From Caldimonas mangrovi (GTDB lineage: Bacteria; Pseudomonadota; Gammaproteobacteria; Burkholderiales; Burkholderiaceae_C): a stretch of 64,000 bases of DNA. Positions 36,370 to 44,381 of this stretch are shown here, piece by piece. The DNA lies in the NCBI RefSeq assembly GCF_023721835.1, contig NZ_JAMKFE010000013.1, positions 1 through 64,000 of the forward strand, written 5' to 3'. Numbering within the stretch: position 1 is the stretch's first letter; every line of letters starts with the position of its first letter. The notes beneath the pieces are model-generated. The model ran no database searches. It was not told the DNA's origin and worked only from the letters and a program-made list of their open reading frames with translations. The translations under genes were made by a program, and so were the position numbers.

Positions 36370-37514
36370 GTCGGCACTCCTGCAGCTTCCACGCCAGCGG
36401 CCGGCAGACGCAGCTCGACCTCGGTGCCGGCGTCCGGTCCCGGGCGCAGCAGCAAACGGCCGCCGTGCAGCCGCGCGGTTTCTGCGGCCAGACTGAGGCC
36501 GAGGCCCACGCCCTGGCCTACGTCCCGCGTCGAGAAGAACGGGTCGCAGGCACGGGCGCGGGTCTCTTCACTCATGCCGCAGCCGTTGTCGCACACACGC
36601 AGGCTCAGCTCGTTCCCGTCGAGCGTGCAATGCAGTTCGATGCGTCCGTTATCGCCGACCGCCTGGCTGGCGTTGCGCATCAACTGGTGCAGCGCCTGGC
36701 TGATCCGGGCCGGTTCGCAGACCCAGTACAGCAGCTCGGGCCCGCAGTAGTGCAACGTCACCGTGCCGGGGATCTCGGTGCGGATCAGCGCAATGACCGC
36801 CTTGGCCAGCGCCGCCACGTCCGCCTCGCAGACGCTGGATCGGTCCACGTTCGAGAACTGGCGCAGATGGGCGACGATGGTCGCGATGCGACGAGCGCCC
36901 TCCAGTGCTTCGTCGAGCAGCGCGCCGAAGTCGTCGATCAGCTCGGTGCCGCTGGGGGCGGTCAGGGGACGGAGTTCGCCCAGATAGTCACGCGCCGTGC
37001 GCAGGTTCGACGAGAGGAAGCCGACCGGGTTGTTGATCTCGTGCGCCATGCCGGCGGCCAGCTGTGCGACCGACCGCAACTGCTCGGCCTGGAAGGCATA
37101 CAGCTGGGCCCGCTGCAGCTCGGCCACCTGTTGCTGCACCCGCTCCTCCAGCTGTGCGGCAAGGCCTCGGTAGCGGGCTTCGGACGCGAGCACGCGTTCG
37201 TAGTCGGCCTGCGTGGCGGTGATGTGCAGCCGCGATGCCAGCCTGTAGCGGATGCGTTCGCGCACGTAGCGAGAAAATACCGCGCGCACGGGGTCGGCCA
37301 GGGGCTCGAGAGCGGCGCGCACGGCGAGCAGGGACTCGAGTTCGTGCTCGATGACCCAGTCGCCGGCCTCGGCCTGCTGGGGCGGAAGCAGTCGGACCGG
37401 CGCCCGGTGCAGCGCCGACAGCCAGTCTTGCCAGTCGGCGAGTTCGGCGTCGCCGAAGAGGTCGGCGAAGTCGATCTCGGCATCGAAGGACGCAATCGAA
37501 AGGTCGGTGGTCAT
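36366..37514 (-). CDS. Soluble sensor histidine kinase
   Basis: 382 residues from ATG 37514, which overlaps the stop of the GTPase gene. There are no membrane spans. An N-terminal region of about 100 residues of unknown type is followed by a coiled coil (about 105-148). The dimerisation helix carries H158 ('GMAHEINNPVGFLSSNLRTARDYL'). The ATPase domain shows the N box 'LHQLMRNASQAVGDNGRIEL', G1 'VCDNGCGM', F box 'DPFFSTRDVGQGVGLGLSL' and G3 'GTEVELRLP'. It is the obvious phosphodonor for the receiver-ATPase fusion next to it. The input signal could be the state of the GTPase encoded upstream, which is inference. Confidence 0.92.
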   Translation of the reverse strand: MTTDLSIASFDAEIDFADLFGDAELADWQDWLSALHRAPVRLLPPQQAEAGDWVIEHELESLLAVRAALEPLADPVRAVFSRYVRERIRYRLASRLHITATQADYERVLASEARYRGLAAQLEERVQQQVAELQRAQLYAFQAEQLRSVAQLAAGMAHEINNPVGFLSSNLRTARDYLGELRPLTAPSGTELIDDFGALLDEALEGARRIATIVAHLRQFSNVDRSSVCEADVAALAKAVIALIRTEIPGTVTLHYCGPELLYWVCEPARISQALHQLMRNASQAVGDNGRIELHCTLDGNELSLRVCDNGCGMSEETRARACDPFFSTRDVGQGVGLGLSLAAETARLHGGRLLLRPGPDAGTEVELRLPAAGVEAAGVPT

Positions 37515-38164
37515 GTCTCGAGTCCAAGAGAGCGAAGCAGCGCCTGCGACGTCAGCCCGTGCTGGCCGGCCAGACCGTGTTCGGCCTCCAGGCTGGGCAG
37601 CACCCGCAGCAGCAGCTCGCGGAACGTGGAGCCGACGCCGATGCCTTTCAGCGCGGTGGCGAGTGCCGGCATGCCCCACGGCGTCGGCCCCCAGCGCTGC
37701 GCCAGCTCTTCCTCCGGAACGATCTCGGGCAGGTCGCGCTTGTTGAACTGAAGCACGACCGGAAAGCGCTCGATGTCCCGGCCCAGTTTTGCCAGGTTGT
37801 CGGCGAGGTTGCCGAACGAGGCGGCGTTGTTCGCCGTCTGACGCAGTTGCGAGTCGGCCACGAAAACCACCCCGTGGCAATCGGCCAGGATCGCCTTGCG
37901 CGTGCTGTCGTGCTGTACCTGCCCGGGCACGGTGAACACCTTGAGCTTGACGAGCAGGCCGGAGGGGGCGCGCACGCCCAGCGGCAGCAGGTCGAAGAAC
38001 AGGGTGCGATCATTGCGGGTATCGAGCGCGATCAGTTCCCCGCGCTGCGTGCTGCTGATCTCGTCGTGCAGGCGCTGCAGGTTGGTTGTCTTGCCGCTGA
38101 GCGCCGGTCCGTAGTAGACCAGCTTGATCACCAACTTCTCGTGGGCTGCGTCGGGTTGCGTCAT
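37511..38164 (-). CDS. MglA-family small GTPase
   Basis: 217 residues from ATG 38164. P-loop 'YYGPALSGKTTNLQRLHD' (G19-T26), then the MglA hallmark 'KVFTVPGQVQHDSTRKAILADCHGVVFVADSQLRQTANN' in place of the Ras DxxG, and the base-recognition motif 'LQFNKRDLP'. MglA in Myxococcus is a Ras-like polarity switch for motility. The C-terminus is extended by about 30 residues ('LPSLEAEHGLAGQHGLTSQALLRSLG'). No MglB (roadblock) gene is adjacent. It is first in the operon with the kinase and the receiver-ATPase, with each junction overlapping. Confidence 0.93.
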   Translation of the reverse strand: MTQPDAAHEKLVIKLVYYGPALSGKTTNLQRLHDEISSTQRGELIALDTRNDRTLFFDLLPLGVRAPSGLLVKLKVFTVPGQVQHDSTRKAILADCHGVVFVADSQLRQTANNAASFGNLADNLAKLGRDIERFPVVLQFNKRDLPEIVPEEELAQRWGPTPWGMPALATALKGIGVGSTFRELLLRVLPSLEAEHGLAGQHGLTSQALLRSLGLET

Positions 38165-38351
38165 GGCGTGGCGTGTCGCCGCGGGGCGTTCGCTTCGTGG
38201 GTACGGTATTTGCGGCCACCGCGCGTGCATGGGGGCGCCCACGGCGGCCGTGTACCTCGAAAACATCGACAGCGTGCCAGCAGGCTTGAGGGTGGAGCGG
38301 ACCCGCAGGCCTGAAGACGTGACGAATGTCTCGGTGATGTACCTGCCCGGC

Positions 38352-38390
38352 AAAAAAAGAGCCCGGGCAAGGCGAACCTTTGACCGGGCG
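38352..38390 (-). terminator. Rho-independent terminator of ompW
   Basis: On the minus strand an outer GCCCGG/CCGGGC stem encloses an AAGG-TTCG-CCTT tetraloop hairpin and is followed by C-T7 (A7 at 38352-38358 on the plus strand). It lies about 48 bases beyond the ompW stop at 38438. The rest of 38165-38437 holds the MglA operon promoter region, with nothing else recognised. Confidence 0.85.
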
Positions 38391-38437
38391 AGGGCAGGAG
38401 GCCGGCGCCACCGGCCTCGGAGGAAAAGCTGGAGCGC

Positions 38438-39118
38438 CTAGAAGGCGTAACCGACCGACATCGTGAACACCACGGGCCGGAAGTCGATCGTCGTGCGGCG
38501 CACGATGGTGTCTCCGTCGGCCGTCGTGGTCGTGGCCTTCAGGTCGCTCTTCACCTTGGCAGCGGCCACCGTGGCATTCAGCGACCACTTGTCGGTCAGC
38601 GCGTAGCTGGCACCCACCTGGGCGGCCAGGCCCCACGAGTCGGACAGCTTCAGCTTGGTGGGGCCGCCGCTGGCCCAGTTGCCGGCGGTGGTGCTCTTGG
38701 TGTCGGTGAAGCGGGTGTAGTTGATGCCGATGCCGACGAAGGGGCGCAGCTTGTCGCCGGCGCTGCCGAAGCGGTAGTTCGCGAACAGGGTCGGCGCCAC
38801 CTGCTTGGACGACGAGATCTGGCCGAAACCTTCGAGCGAGCCGCGGCCGTGGACCTTGTGCTTGGGCGGAATGCCGAGCGCGAGGTCGATGCCCCAGTGG
38901 TCGTCGAAATAGCGCTGGTAGCCGAAGATCAGGGTCTTCGCGTCGTCGACATCCAGCCGCGCGTCGGGCGGGGTCGATGGCCCTTCGAGCGCATCGGCCT
39001 TGGAGTTGATGTTGATGTAGGCGCCACCGATGTAGACCATCTGGCTTTGCGCGTGGGCGGCGGTGCCGGCGAGGCCGCACAGGGCCGCCGCCAGCAGGGC
39101 GGGCAGGAATTGCTTCAT
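38438..39118 (-). CDS. ompW: OmpW family outer-membrane protein
   Basis: 226 residues; GGAGAA precedes ATG 39118. Signal peptide of about 23 residues, cut after 'AHA'. The OmpW eight-stranded barrel pattern is seen: 'MVYIGGAYININSKAD', 'TLIFGYQRYFDDHWGIDLALGIPPKHKVHGRG', 'VAPTLFANYRFGSAGDKLRPFVGIGINYTRFTDTK', 'VGASYALTDKWSLNATVAAAKVKSD', ending in Phe ('SVGYAF'), as outer-membrane proteins do. OmpW proteins form narrow hydrophobic channels for small molecules. A strong terminator follows. Confidence 0.95.
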   Translation of the reverse strand: MKQFLPALLAAALCGLAGTAAHAQSQMVYIGGAYININSKADALEGPSTPPDARLDVDDAKTLIFGYQRYFDDHWGIDLALGIPPKHKVHGRGSLEGFGQISSSKQVAPTLFANYRFGSAGDKLRPFVGIGINYTRFTDTKSTTAGNWASGGPTKLKLSDSWGLAAQVGASYALTDKWSLNATVAAAKVKSDLKATTTTADGDTIVRRTTIDFRPVVFTMSVGYAF

Positions 39119-39139
39119 GAGTTCTCCGCGAGAAGCGCT

Positions 39140-40525
39140 TTACAGGCCGAGTTGGAGGACTTGCTGGAAGTAGCCCCGAATCAGCGCGTTGCAGAACGGC
39201 GGCACCAGCGCGCCGTGGTATTGGGCTTGCACTTCGGCACCGGCCTGGGTTTTGCGTGCCTGGAAGCCGCCGTAGATCGCGTCGCCGGTGGCGCCGGCCG
39301 GCAGGGTGGCCCGGGTTTCCAGGTCGAAGGCCGGGACCGCCGCCTGCGCCGGCAGGCGCGAATTCAGGTCGGCCTGCATCGCCGTGGTGTTGACCGCATA
39401 AAACACCGTCGGGTCCTGCGCGCCGCCGCACATCGCCACCGGGCGCGTTGGTGTCCAGCCGAGCAGCGTGTTGCGCGCCAGGCCCTGGCGGAACCCGTTG
39501 TTCTCGTTGCTCAGGAAGTCCTGCCGGTAGCTGTCGGTGAGCAGCCCGCCGGTGCCGAACAGCAGCGTGAAGGTCGGGTCAGCCGGCAACCGGCCTTCGG
39601 CGATCAGCGTCGCGAGCGGCGTGTCGGTCGGAAACAGCCTTTCGGCGGTGGCGGCGTAGGGGCTCTGGTAGGCCTCGGTCGGGGAACCGTAAACGTTGCC
39701 GTACGAGCGCTGGTATGACGTCAGCAGCATCGGCGTGAAGATGGTGGCACCGGCATTGATCGGCCCGGACCCGTTGACGACCATGCCGAAGGCCAGCAGG
39801 TTGTAGGGCCCGGACATCGGGCCCGACGCCGTCACCGTGAATTCGCTCGCGTAGTGGGTCTGGATCTCGCGATGGGTGGCCATCGCGACGTGGCCGCCTT
39901 GCGAGTAGCCGGTGATGAGCAACTGCGCCGACGGCTTGACTGCGCTCTCGGCATTCAGGTGGGCCTTCGCGGCACGCAGCCCGTCGATCATGTCGACGGC
40001 CTGGGCCTGGGCGTTGAGATAAGGGTGCCAGGTCAGGCTGGAACGGTCGTAGCCGAGGTAGTTGGGAGCCACGACGATGAAACCCTGGGCGGCGTACATC
40101 GCCATCATCAGGCTGGCTTCCTGGTCGGTCTGCACGTCGGCCATGTTCTTCGAGCGTGCGGTGGTCGTGCCGTGGGCATACAGCACCACCGGGCGCTCGC
40201 CCTGGCAGGCAGCGCCGTCGCCGCTGGGCACCAGCACGCCGGCCGACGCGGTGGCGGGTTCGCCGGCCGGGTCGCGGGTCACGTACATCACATAGCGGAC
40301 GTCGACGTCGCACTGCGCGGCGCCCGACAGGGGCTGCAGCCCGCTGGCCTGGGTGCCGGCATCGATCTGCGCGATGGTGGCGTGGCCGGCCAGCGTGGAC
40401 GCAAGGATCTCACCGCGCTCGGACGGCGGGTCGTCGTCGCCCCCGCCGCCGCCGCAGGCAGCCAGGAGCAGGGAGGCGGAGAGCGCAGCCGCAAGCGCGG
40501 GCGAGCGTAGGCGTGAGACGTGCAT
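39140..40525 (-). CDS. Secreted alpha/beta-hydrolase lipoprotein (lipase-like)
   Basis: 461 residues; AAGGA precedes ATG 40525. Lipoprotein signal with lipobox 'LLAAC', then a flexible Gly/Asp stretch. The hydrolase fold is visible: 'PVVLYAHGTTT', 'FIVVAPNYLGYDRSS', and nucleophile elbow 'ITGYSQGGHVAMATH' with Ser. The arrangement resembles secreted lipases of the LIP family, acting on lipids or polyesters at the cell surface. A 12-base perfect palindrome 23 bases upstream of the start suggests TetR-type control. It is separated from ompW by 21 bases and could be co-transcribed with it. Confidence 0.88.
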   Translation of the reverse strand: MHVSRLRSPALAAALSASLLLAACGGGGGDDDPPSERGEILASTLAGHATIAQIDAGTQASGLQPLSGAAQCDVDVRYVMYVTRDPAGEPATASAGVLVPSGDGAACQGERPVVLYAHGTTTARSKNMADVQTDQEASLMMAMYAAQGFIVVAPNYLGYDRSSLTWHPYLNAQAQAVDMIDGLRAAKAHLNAESAVKPSAQLLITGYSQGGHVAMATHREIQTHYASEFTVTASGPMSGPYNLLAFGMVVNGSGPINAGATIFTPMLLTSYQRSYGNVYGSPTEAYQSPYAATAERLFPTDTPLATLIAEGRLPADPTFTLLFGTGGLLTDSYRQDFLSNENNGFRQGLARNTLLGWTPTRPVAMCGGAQDPTVFYAVNTTAMQADLNSRLPAQAAVPAFDLETRATLPAGATGDAIYGGFQARKTQAGAEVQAQYHGALVPPFCNALIRGYFQQVLQLGL

Positions 40526-40547
40526 GGGGTCCTTTCTTCAAAAACGA

Positions 40548-40559
40548 ACGAACGTTCGT
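40548..40559. promoter_or_regulatory. Perfect palindrome ACGAACGTTCGT, probable TetR-type operator
   Basis: The 12-base perfect palindrome, extended by further GAAC/GTTC half-sites (AACGAACGAACGTTCGTG), lies 23 bases upstream of the lipase-like gene start, where it would overlap the promoter. Sequences of the form GAACGNNCGTTC or ACGAACGTTCGT are typical for TetR-family repressors. No TetR gene is in the window. Confidence 0.5.
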
Positions 40560-40627
40560 GTTTCGAGGGCCGGACTATAGGGAAGGCTGTCGCAGCCGTG
40601 ACAGACGGGGAAACCCTTTCCCTGCGT

Positions 40628-41212
40628 TCACGGGGAAGGGTTGAAACCTGTTGACCCGGCCGACGGGATTTGCCAGGCAGCCCGGAGCAGGTAGCTTGCC
40701 TGCGTAAGACCACCGGCGTAGCCGGTGCAACGCTGCAGCCGCCACGACGCGCCGGCGCCGGCGCGCGGCGCGAACACCGGTACGCCCCCGCCGAGCGCGA
40801 CCGGCACGGTGCTCAGCACCAGCTCGTGCAGCAGCTCGGCGTCGAGGAAGGCACGTGCCACCTCGCTGCCGCCAACGAGAAAGACGTGGCGCCGCCCGAG
40901 CGAGCGCCACAGCGCATGCAGCTGTGAAGGCGTGGCGGCGGTGACTTCGGTATCCGGCGGCAGTGCGCCAAGATCGCGCTGCCGCGTCATCACCCAGCAA
41001 GGCTTGCCTGCGTAGGGCCAGTCGCCCAGCGCCCGGCAAGCCTCGTAGGTGCGCCGGCCCATCACGACCGCGTCGACACTGTCGTAGAAGGCGCGGTAGC
41101 CGTAGTCTTCGCCGCCGGACGGGTCCACGGGCGGCAGCCAGTCGAGTTCGCCGTCGGGACCGGCGATGTGGCCATCGAGCGAAGCGGCCACGAAGTAGGT
41201 GATGCGTGTCAT
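40628..41212 (-). CDS. Dihydrofolate reductase/RibD C-terminal domain protein
   Basis: 194 residues from ATG 41212. 'ITYFVAASLDGHIAGPDGELDWLPP', 'VMGRRTYEACRALGDWPYAGKPCWVMTRQ', and 'HVFLVGGSEVARAFLDAELLHELVLSTVPVALGGGVPVF' are the RibD_C/DHFR-fold motifs with the NADPH-binding Gly-Gly. Single-domain proteins of this class (YwjB/YyaP-like) are of uncertain substrate. The last 20 residues are not conserved. It may be transcribed from the WYL regulator side, 82 bases upstream on the same strand. Confidence 0.88.
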   Translation of the reverse strand: MTRITYFVAASLDGHIAGPDGELDWLPPVDPSGGEDYGYRAFYDSVDAVVMGRRTYEACRALGDWPYAGKPCWVMTRQRDLGALPPDTEVTAATPSQLHALWRSLGRRHVFLVGGSEVARAFLDAELLHELVLSTVPVALGGGVPVFAPRAGAGASWRLQRCTGYAGGLTQASYLLRAAWQIPSAGSTGFNPSP

Positions 41213-41294
41213 GTTGAAGGCGAATCGGAAAGAGTAGAACGTTTGCCGCAAACGTTGCAAGCACGAGAACTCGTAGAGTCCCCGGGGGCGGTGC

Positions 41295-42002
41295 TCAGGC
41301 CCTCAGGCAGCGCTCGTACTCCTCCGCTTCCGCCTCGGATTTGCGGAACAGATCGGCCAGCGTGCGGCCCGGCTCGTCGTGGAAGCGTTCGTTCAGCGGT
41401 TCGGTCTCGCGGATGCGGTCGACGCGGAAACTGCGGAAGTCCTCGCGGGCTTCGCACCATGCGCCGAGCGTCCACACCTTGCCCCAGTAGAAGCAGCCGA
41501 GCGGGCGGATCACGCGTTGCGTGACGCTGCCTTTGAGGTCTTCGTAGTCGATGCGCAGCTTCACGCGCGCCTCGATCGATTCGCGCAGTCGTGCAAGCCG
41601 GTCGAGCGTGGCCGGATTGCCGACCGGCGGCGCGTACAGCGCGATGCTCTCGGCCGCGACGCGCGCGGCGGCGGGCAGCACCGTCATGATCTTGCCGAGC
41701 GCCGCTTCGGCCTGGCGCGCCAGCGCCGGATCGAGCCAGCCTTGCGCCAACCGCACCGCTGCGGCGAGCGACTGCGCTTCCTGGCTCGTGAACATCATCG
41801 GCGGCAGGTCGTAACCGGCGCGCATGCGGTAGCCGACACCCGCCTCGCCTTCGATCGGTACGCCCTGCGACTGCAGGTCGACGATGTCGCGGTAGACCGT
41901 GCGCTCGGACACCTCGAGCCGGCCTGCCAGCCAGGCGGCCGTGCTCAGCCGCCGGCCGCGCACCAGCTGCACGATCTCGAACAGGCGTTCAGCGCGGCGC
42001 AT
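41295..42002 (-). CDS. WYL-domain transcriptional regulator (YafY/DeoR-like)
   Basis: 235 residues. HTH_11 winged helix at about 1-58 ('RAERLFEIVQLVRGRRLSTAAWLAGRLEVSERTVYRDIVDLQSQGVPIEGEAGVGY'), then the WYL ligand-binding domain. The WYL-like signature is 'RIDYEDLKGSVTQRVIRPLGCFYWGKVWTLGAWCEAREDFRSFRVDRIRE', with Tyr-Trp in place of Trp-Tyr-Leu. Such regulators bind nucleic-acid-like or small ligands. The gene overlaps the upstream TfoX-like gene by 14 bases and follows a VOC gene, so the three are probably one operon. Confidence 0.9.
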   Translation of the reverse strand: MRRAERLFEIVQLVRGRRLSTAAWLAGRLEVSERTVYRDIVDLQSQGVPIEGEAGVGYRMRAGYDLPPMMFTSQEAQSLAAAVRLAQGWLDPALARQAEAALGKIMTVLPAAARVAAESIALYAPPVGNPATLDRLARLRESIEARVKLRIDYEDLKGSVTQRVIRPLGCFYWGKVWTLGAWCEAREDFRSFRVDRIRETEPLNERFHDEPGRTLADLFRKSEAEAEEYERCLRA

Positions 42003-42264
42003 GACCCATCTCGTCGAGTTGCAGCAACAGCTCGGTGCGGCGCTCCTGCTGGATTTCGCGCCACGGCCGGCCTTCCTGCGCGCCTACCAGCGCGTAGAGC
42101 ATGTTCACGCTCGTGGCAGGCCAGGCGGCGCGCAGGCGGACGTACAGCTCGAGCGCGTCCGCCTGCCGCAGTTGCTCGGCGGTGTGCACGCCCACGCGCC
42201 CGAGCACCTCGGCGCTTCTCGGGCCCAGGTTCTTCAGCGTACGAAGTGGGGCGGGTGCATGCAT
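41989..42264 (-). CDS. TfoX/Sxy C-terminal domain protein
   Basis: 91 residues from ATG 42264. 'LRTLKNLGPRSAEVLGRVGVHTAEQLRQADALELYVRLRAAWPATSVNMLYALVGAQEGRPWREIQQERRTELLL' is the TfoX_C helix-hairpin-helix-like domain. The N-terminal TfoX domain found in Sxy/TfoX competence regulators is absent, as in many stand-alone proteins. A role in competence cannot be assumed. It overlaps the WYL regulator gene, pointing to coupled translation. Confidence 0.88.
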   Translation of the reverse strand: MHAPAPLRTLKNLGPRSAEVLGRVGVHTAEQLRQADALELYVRLRAAWPATSVNMLYALVGAQEGRPWREIQQERRTELLLQLDEMGHAPR

Positions 42265-42287
42265 CGTCAGCTCCTGCTTCAGGGGGC

Positions 42288-42677
42288 TCAGTTCATCGCA
42301 TGCAGGCCGACCCGGTTGCCTTCCGGGTCGAGGATGTGTGCGAAGTAGCCGTGGCCGCCACCGATTTCGGTGCGCGGGATCGCAATCTTGCCCCCGGCGC
42401 GCTCGACGCGCGAGAGCACCGCGTCGAGCGAGGGCTCGGCGTTGAGGTAGACCACCGTGCCGCCTTCGACGCCGGGCACCGCGCCTTCGCCCTGCGCCAG
42501 GCAGCCGCCGACGCCTTGCGACGGGTCGCTCGGGAACATCGCCATCTTGTACTCGCCCATGTCGTTGCGTTGCAACGGGGCTTCGAGCATCGCTTCGTAG
42601 AACTGCTGGGCGCGGCCGATGTCGCGGGTCGGAATTTCGAACCAGTTGACGGCGTTGCGTTGGGTCTGTTGTGCCAT
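42288..42677 (-). CDS. VOC family protein
   Basis: 129 residues; GGAG precedes ATG 42677. 'NAVNWFEIPTRDIGRAQQFYEAMLEAPLQRNDMGEYKMAMFPSD' and 'GTVVYLNAEPSLDAVLSRVERAGGKIAIPRTEIGGGHGYFAHILDPEGNRVGLHAMN' give the two paired modules, with the terminal metal-ligand Glu replaced in 'DPEGNRVGLH' by the usual pattern of PhnB/YdcJ-like proteins. The substrate is unknown. It heads the likely operon VOC, TfoX_C, WYL, RibD_C. Confidence 0.88.
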   Translation of the reverse strand: MAQQTQRNAVNWFEIPTRDIGRAQQFYEAMLEAPLQRNDMGEYKMAMFPSDPSQGVGGCLAQGEGAVPGVEGGTVVYLNAEPSLDAVLSRVERAGGKIAIPRTEIGGGHGYFAHILDPEGNRVGLHAMN

Positions 42678-42800
42678 GGTGAGCTCCTTGAGGGGTTGAG
42701 GGAGCCGTCATGGTGCGCGGCGGCTCCTGACAGCGTGGTGGCAGGAGCGTGACAAGAGGGAGAAGCTTCCATGCGCCGCCACGGCGGCGGCGCGCTGCCG

Positions 42801-44279
42801 TCAATCGGCCTTCACGGTGCGATCGGCCGCCCAGGCACGCAGCGCTTCGATCTTCTCCGCCATCACCACCGACAGCGGTCGGGTGCGGTCGACTTCGGCC
42901 TCGATCAGTGTGTCACTGAGCGGCACGCGTTGCGCGTGCGCTTCGTACAACGCGCAGATCACCGCCTGCTCGATCTCGGCGCCCGAATAGCCTTGCGTGC
43001 GCGCGGCCAGGCGCGGAAGATCGAAGTGCGACGGGTCCTGCTCACGCTTGGCGAGGTGGATGCGCGCGATCTCCTGCCGCGCGGGGCCGTCGGGCAGGTC
43101 GACGAAGAAGATCTCGTCCATGCGACCCTTGCGTACCAGCTCCGGCGGCAGGCGTTCGATGTCGTTCGATGTGGCAACGATGAACACCCGGCTCTTGCGC
43201 TCGGCCATCCATGTCAGCAGCGTGCCGAGCACGCGGCGCGATTCGCCGTTGTCGCTGTGGTCGCTGGTCGACAGGCATTTCTCGATCTCGTCGATCCACA
43301 GCACGCACGGCGCCATCGAGTCGGCGGCCTTCAGCGCTTCGCGCAGGTTGCGTTCGGTCTCGCCCAGCCACTTGTTGTAAAGCGCGCCGAAGTCGAGCCG
43401 CATCAGCGGCACGCCCCAGGTGCCGGCCACGGCCTTGGCAGCCAGGCTCTTGCCGCAGCCTTGCACGCCGAGCAGCATGATGCCCTTGGGTACATCCAGC
43501 CCTTGCGCTCCCGCTTCGTCGAGGAAGGGCGCGCGGCGGCGGTCGAGCCAGCGCTTCAGGGCCGCGAGACCGGCGACATCGGCGAACTCGGCGGTGTCGA
43601 GCTCGAACGAAAGCGAGCTGTCGCGGCTGAGGATCTGCTGTTTCTGGTTGATCACCCGCGGCAGGTCGTTGCCGTCGAGCACGCCGTCATGCTCGATCGC
43701 ATGGCGGATCAAGCGGCGCACGTCGGGCTCGGCCAGCCCGCGCAGCAGTCGCAGCAGCATCTGCAGCGCTTCCTGTTGGCCCTGCAGGCGCTTGGGCGCG
43801 TGGCGTGTCTGCCACGACTGCACCTCTTCCTGGAAGATGCGCTGGATGCCGGTCTCGTCGGGCAGCGACAGCGCGAAACGCACGGTCAGCTTGTCGAGCT
43901 CTGGCGGCACCTCGGTGCGGTGGCTCATCAGCACTAGCGTGCGCGGCACGCGGTCGTAGTCGGCAGCGATCTCCTTCAGCAGCCGCACGTGCAGCGGGTC
44001 GTTCAGGAAGGGGTGGAAATCGAGCAACGCATAAACGCCGGGCTGGCGCACGTTGCCGACATGGCGCAATGCAGGGGCCGGGTCTTGCGTGGAGGCGAAT
44101 GCGATCTGGGTCTGCAGCGGCTTCCAGCCGGTGGTGACCGACCAGGTGTGCACCGGCAATTGCCGTCGCGACGCGCAGCGCGCCAGCAGGTTCACGGCGC
44201 GTTGTTCCTCATGCGTCTCGATCGCGATGATCGGGAAGCGCGAGGCGATCAGCAGTTCCAGGTCGTGCTCGTCTTTCAT
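42801..44279 (-). CDS. AAA+ ATPase of the Ycf46 type
   Basis: 492 residues. The N-terminal half (about 1-245) is the Ycf46-specific region: 'DLELLIASRFPIIAIETHEEQRAVNLLARCA', 'LLDFHPFLNDPLHVRLLKEIAADYDRVPRTLVLMSHR'. The AAA core begins 'ADVAGLAALKRWLDRRR', with Walker A 'GVQGCGKSLAAKAVAG', Walker B 'CVLWIDEIEK', and sensor/Arg-finger region 'ATSNDIERLPPELVRKGRMDEIFFVDLPD'. The family occurs in cyanobacteria, plastids and proteobacteria; in cyanobacteria a role in inorganic carbon regulation has been proposed. Its client here is unknown. It stands alone, divergent from nothing close. Confidence 0.92.
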   Translation of the reverse strand: MKDEHDLELLIASRFPIIAIETHEEQRAVNLLARCASRRQLPVHTWSVTTGWKPLQTQIAFASTQDPAPALRHVGNVRQPGVYALLDFHPFLNDPLHVRLLKEIAADYDRVPRTLVLMSHRTEVPPELDKLTVRFALSLPDETGIQRIFQEEVQSWQTRHAPKRLQGQQEALQMLLRLLRGLAEPDVRRLIRHAIEHDGVLDGNDLPRVINQKQQILSRDSSLSFELDTAEFADVAGLAALKRWLDRRRAPFLDEAGAQGLDVPKGIMLLGVQGCGKSLAAKAVAGTWGVPLMRLDFGALYNKWLGETERNLREALKAADSMAPCVLWIDEIEKCLSTSDHSDNGESRRVLGTLLTWMAERKSRVFIVATSNDIERLPPELVRKGRMDEIFFVDLPDGPARQEIARIHLAKREQDPSHFDLPRLAARTQGYSGAEIEQAVICALYEAHAQRVPLSDTLIEAEVDRTRPLSVVMAEKIEALRAWAADRTVKAD

Positions 44280-44381
44280 GGCGCGGCGAGTCGGTGTGGT
44301 CGTCCGTCACCGCGCATCGACGGATGCGCCGTGGCCCCCTCCGAGAGGCGGGCCAATTTAGCACAGGGGAACGCCCGGTCG

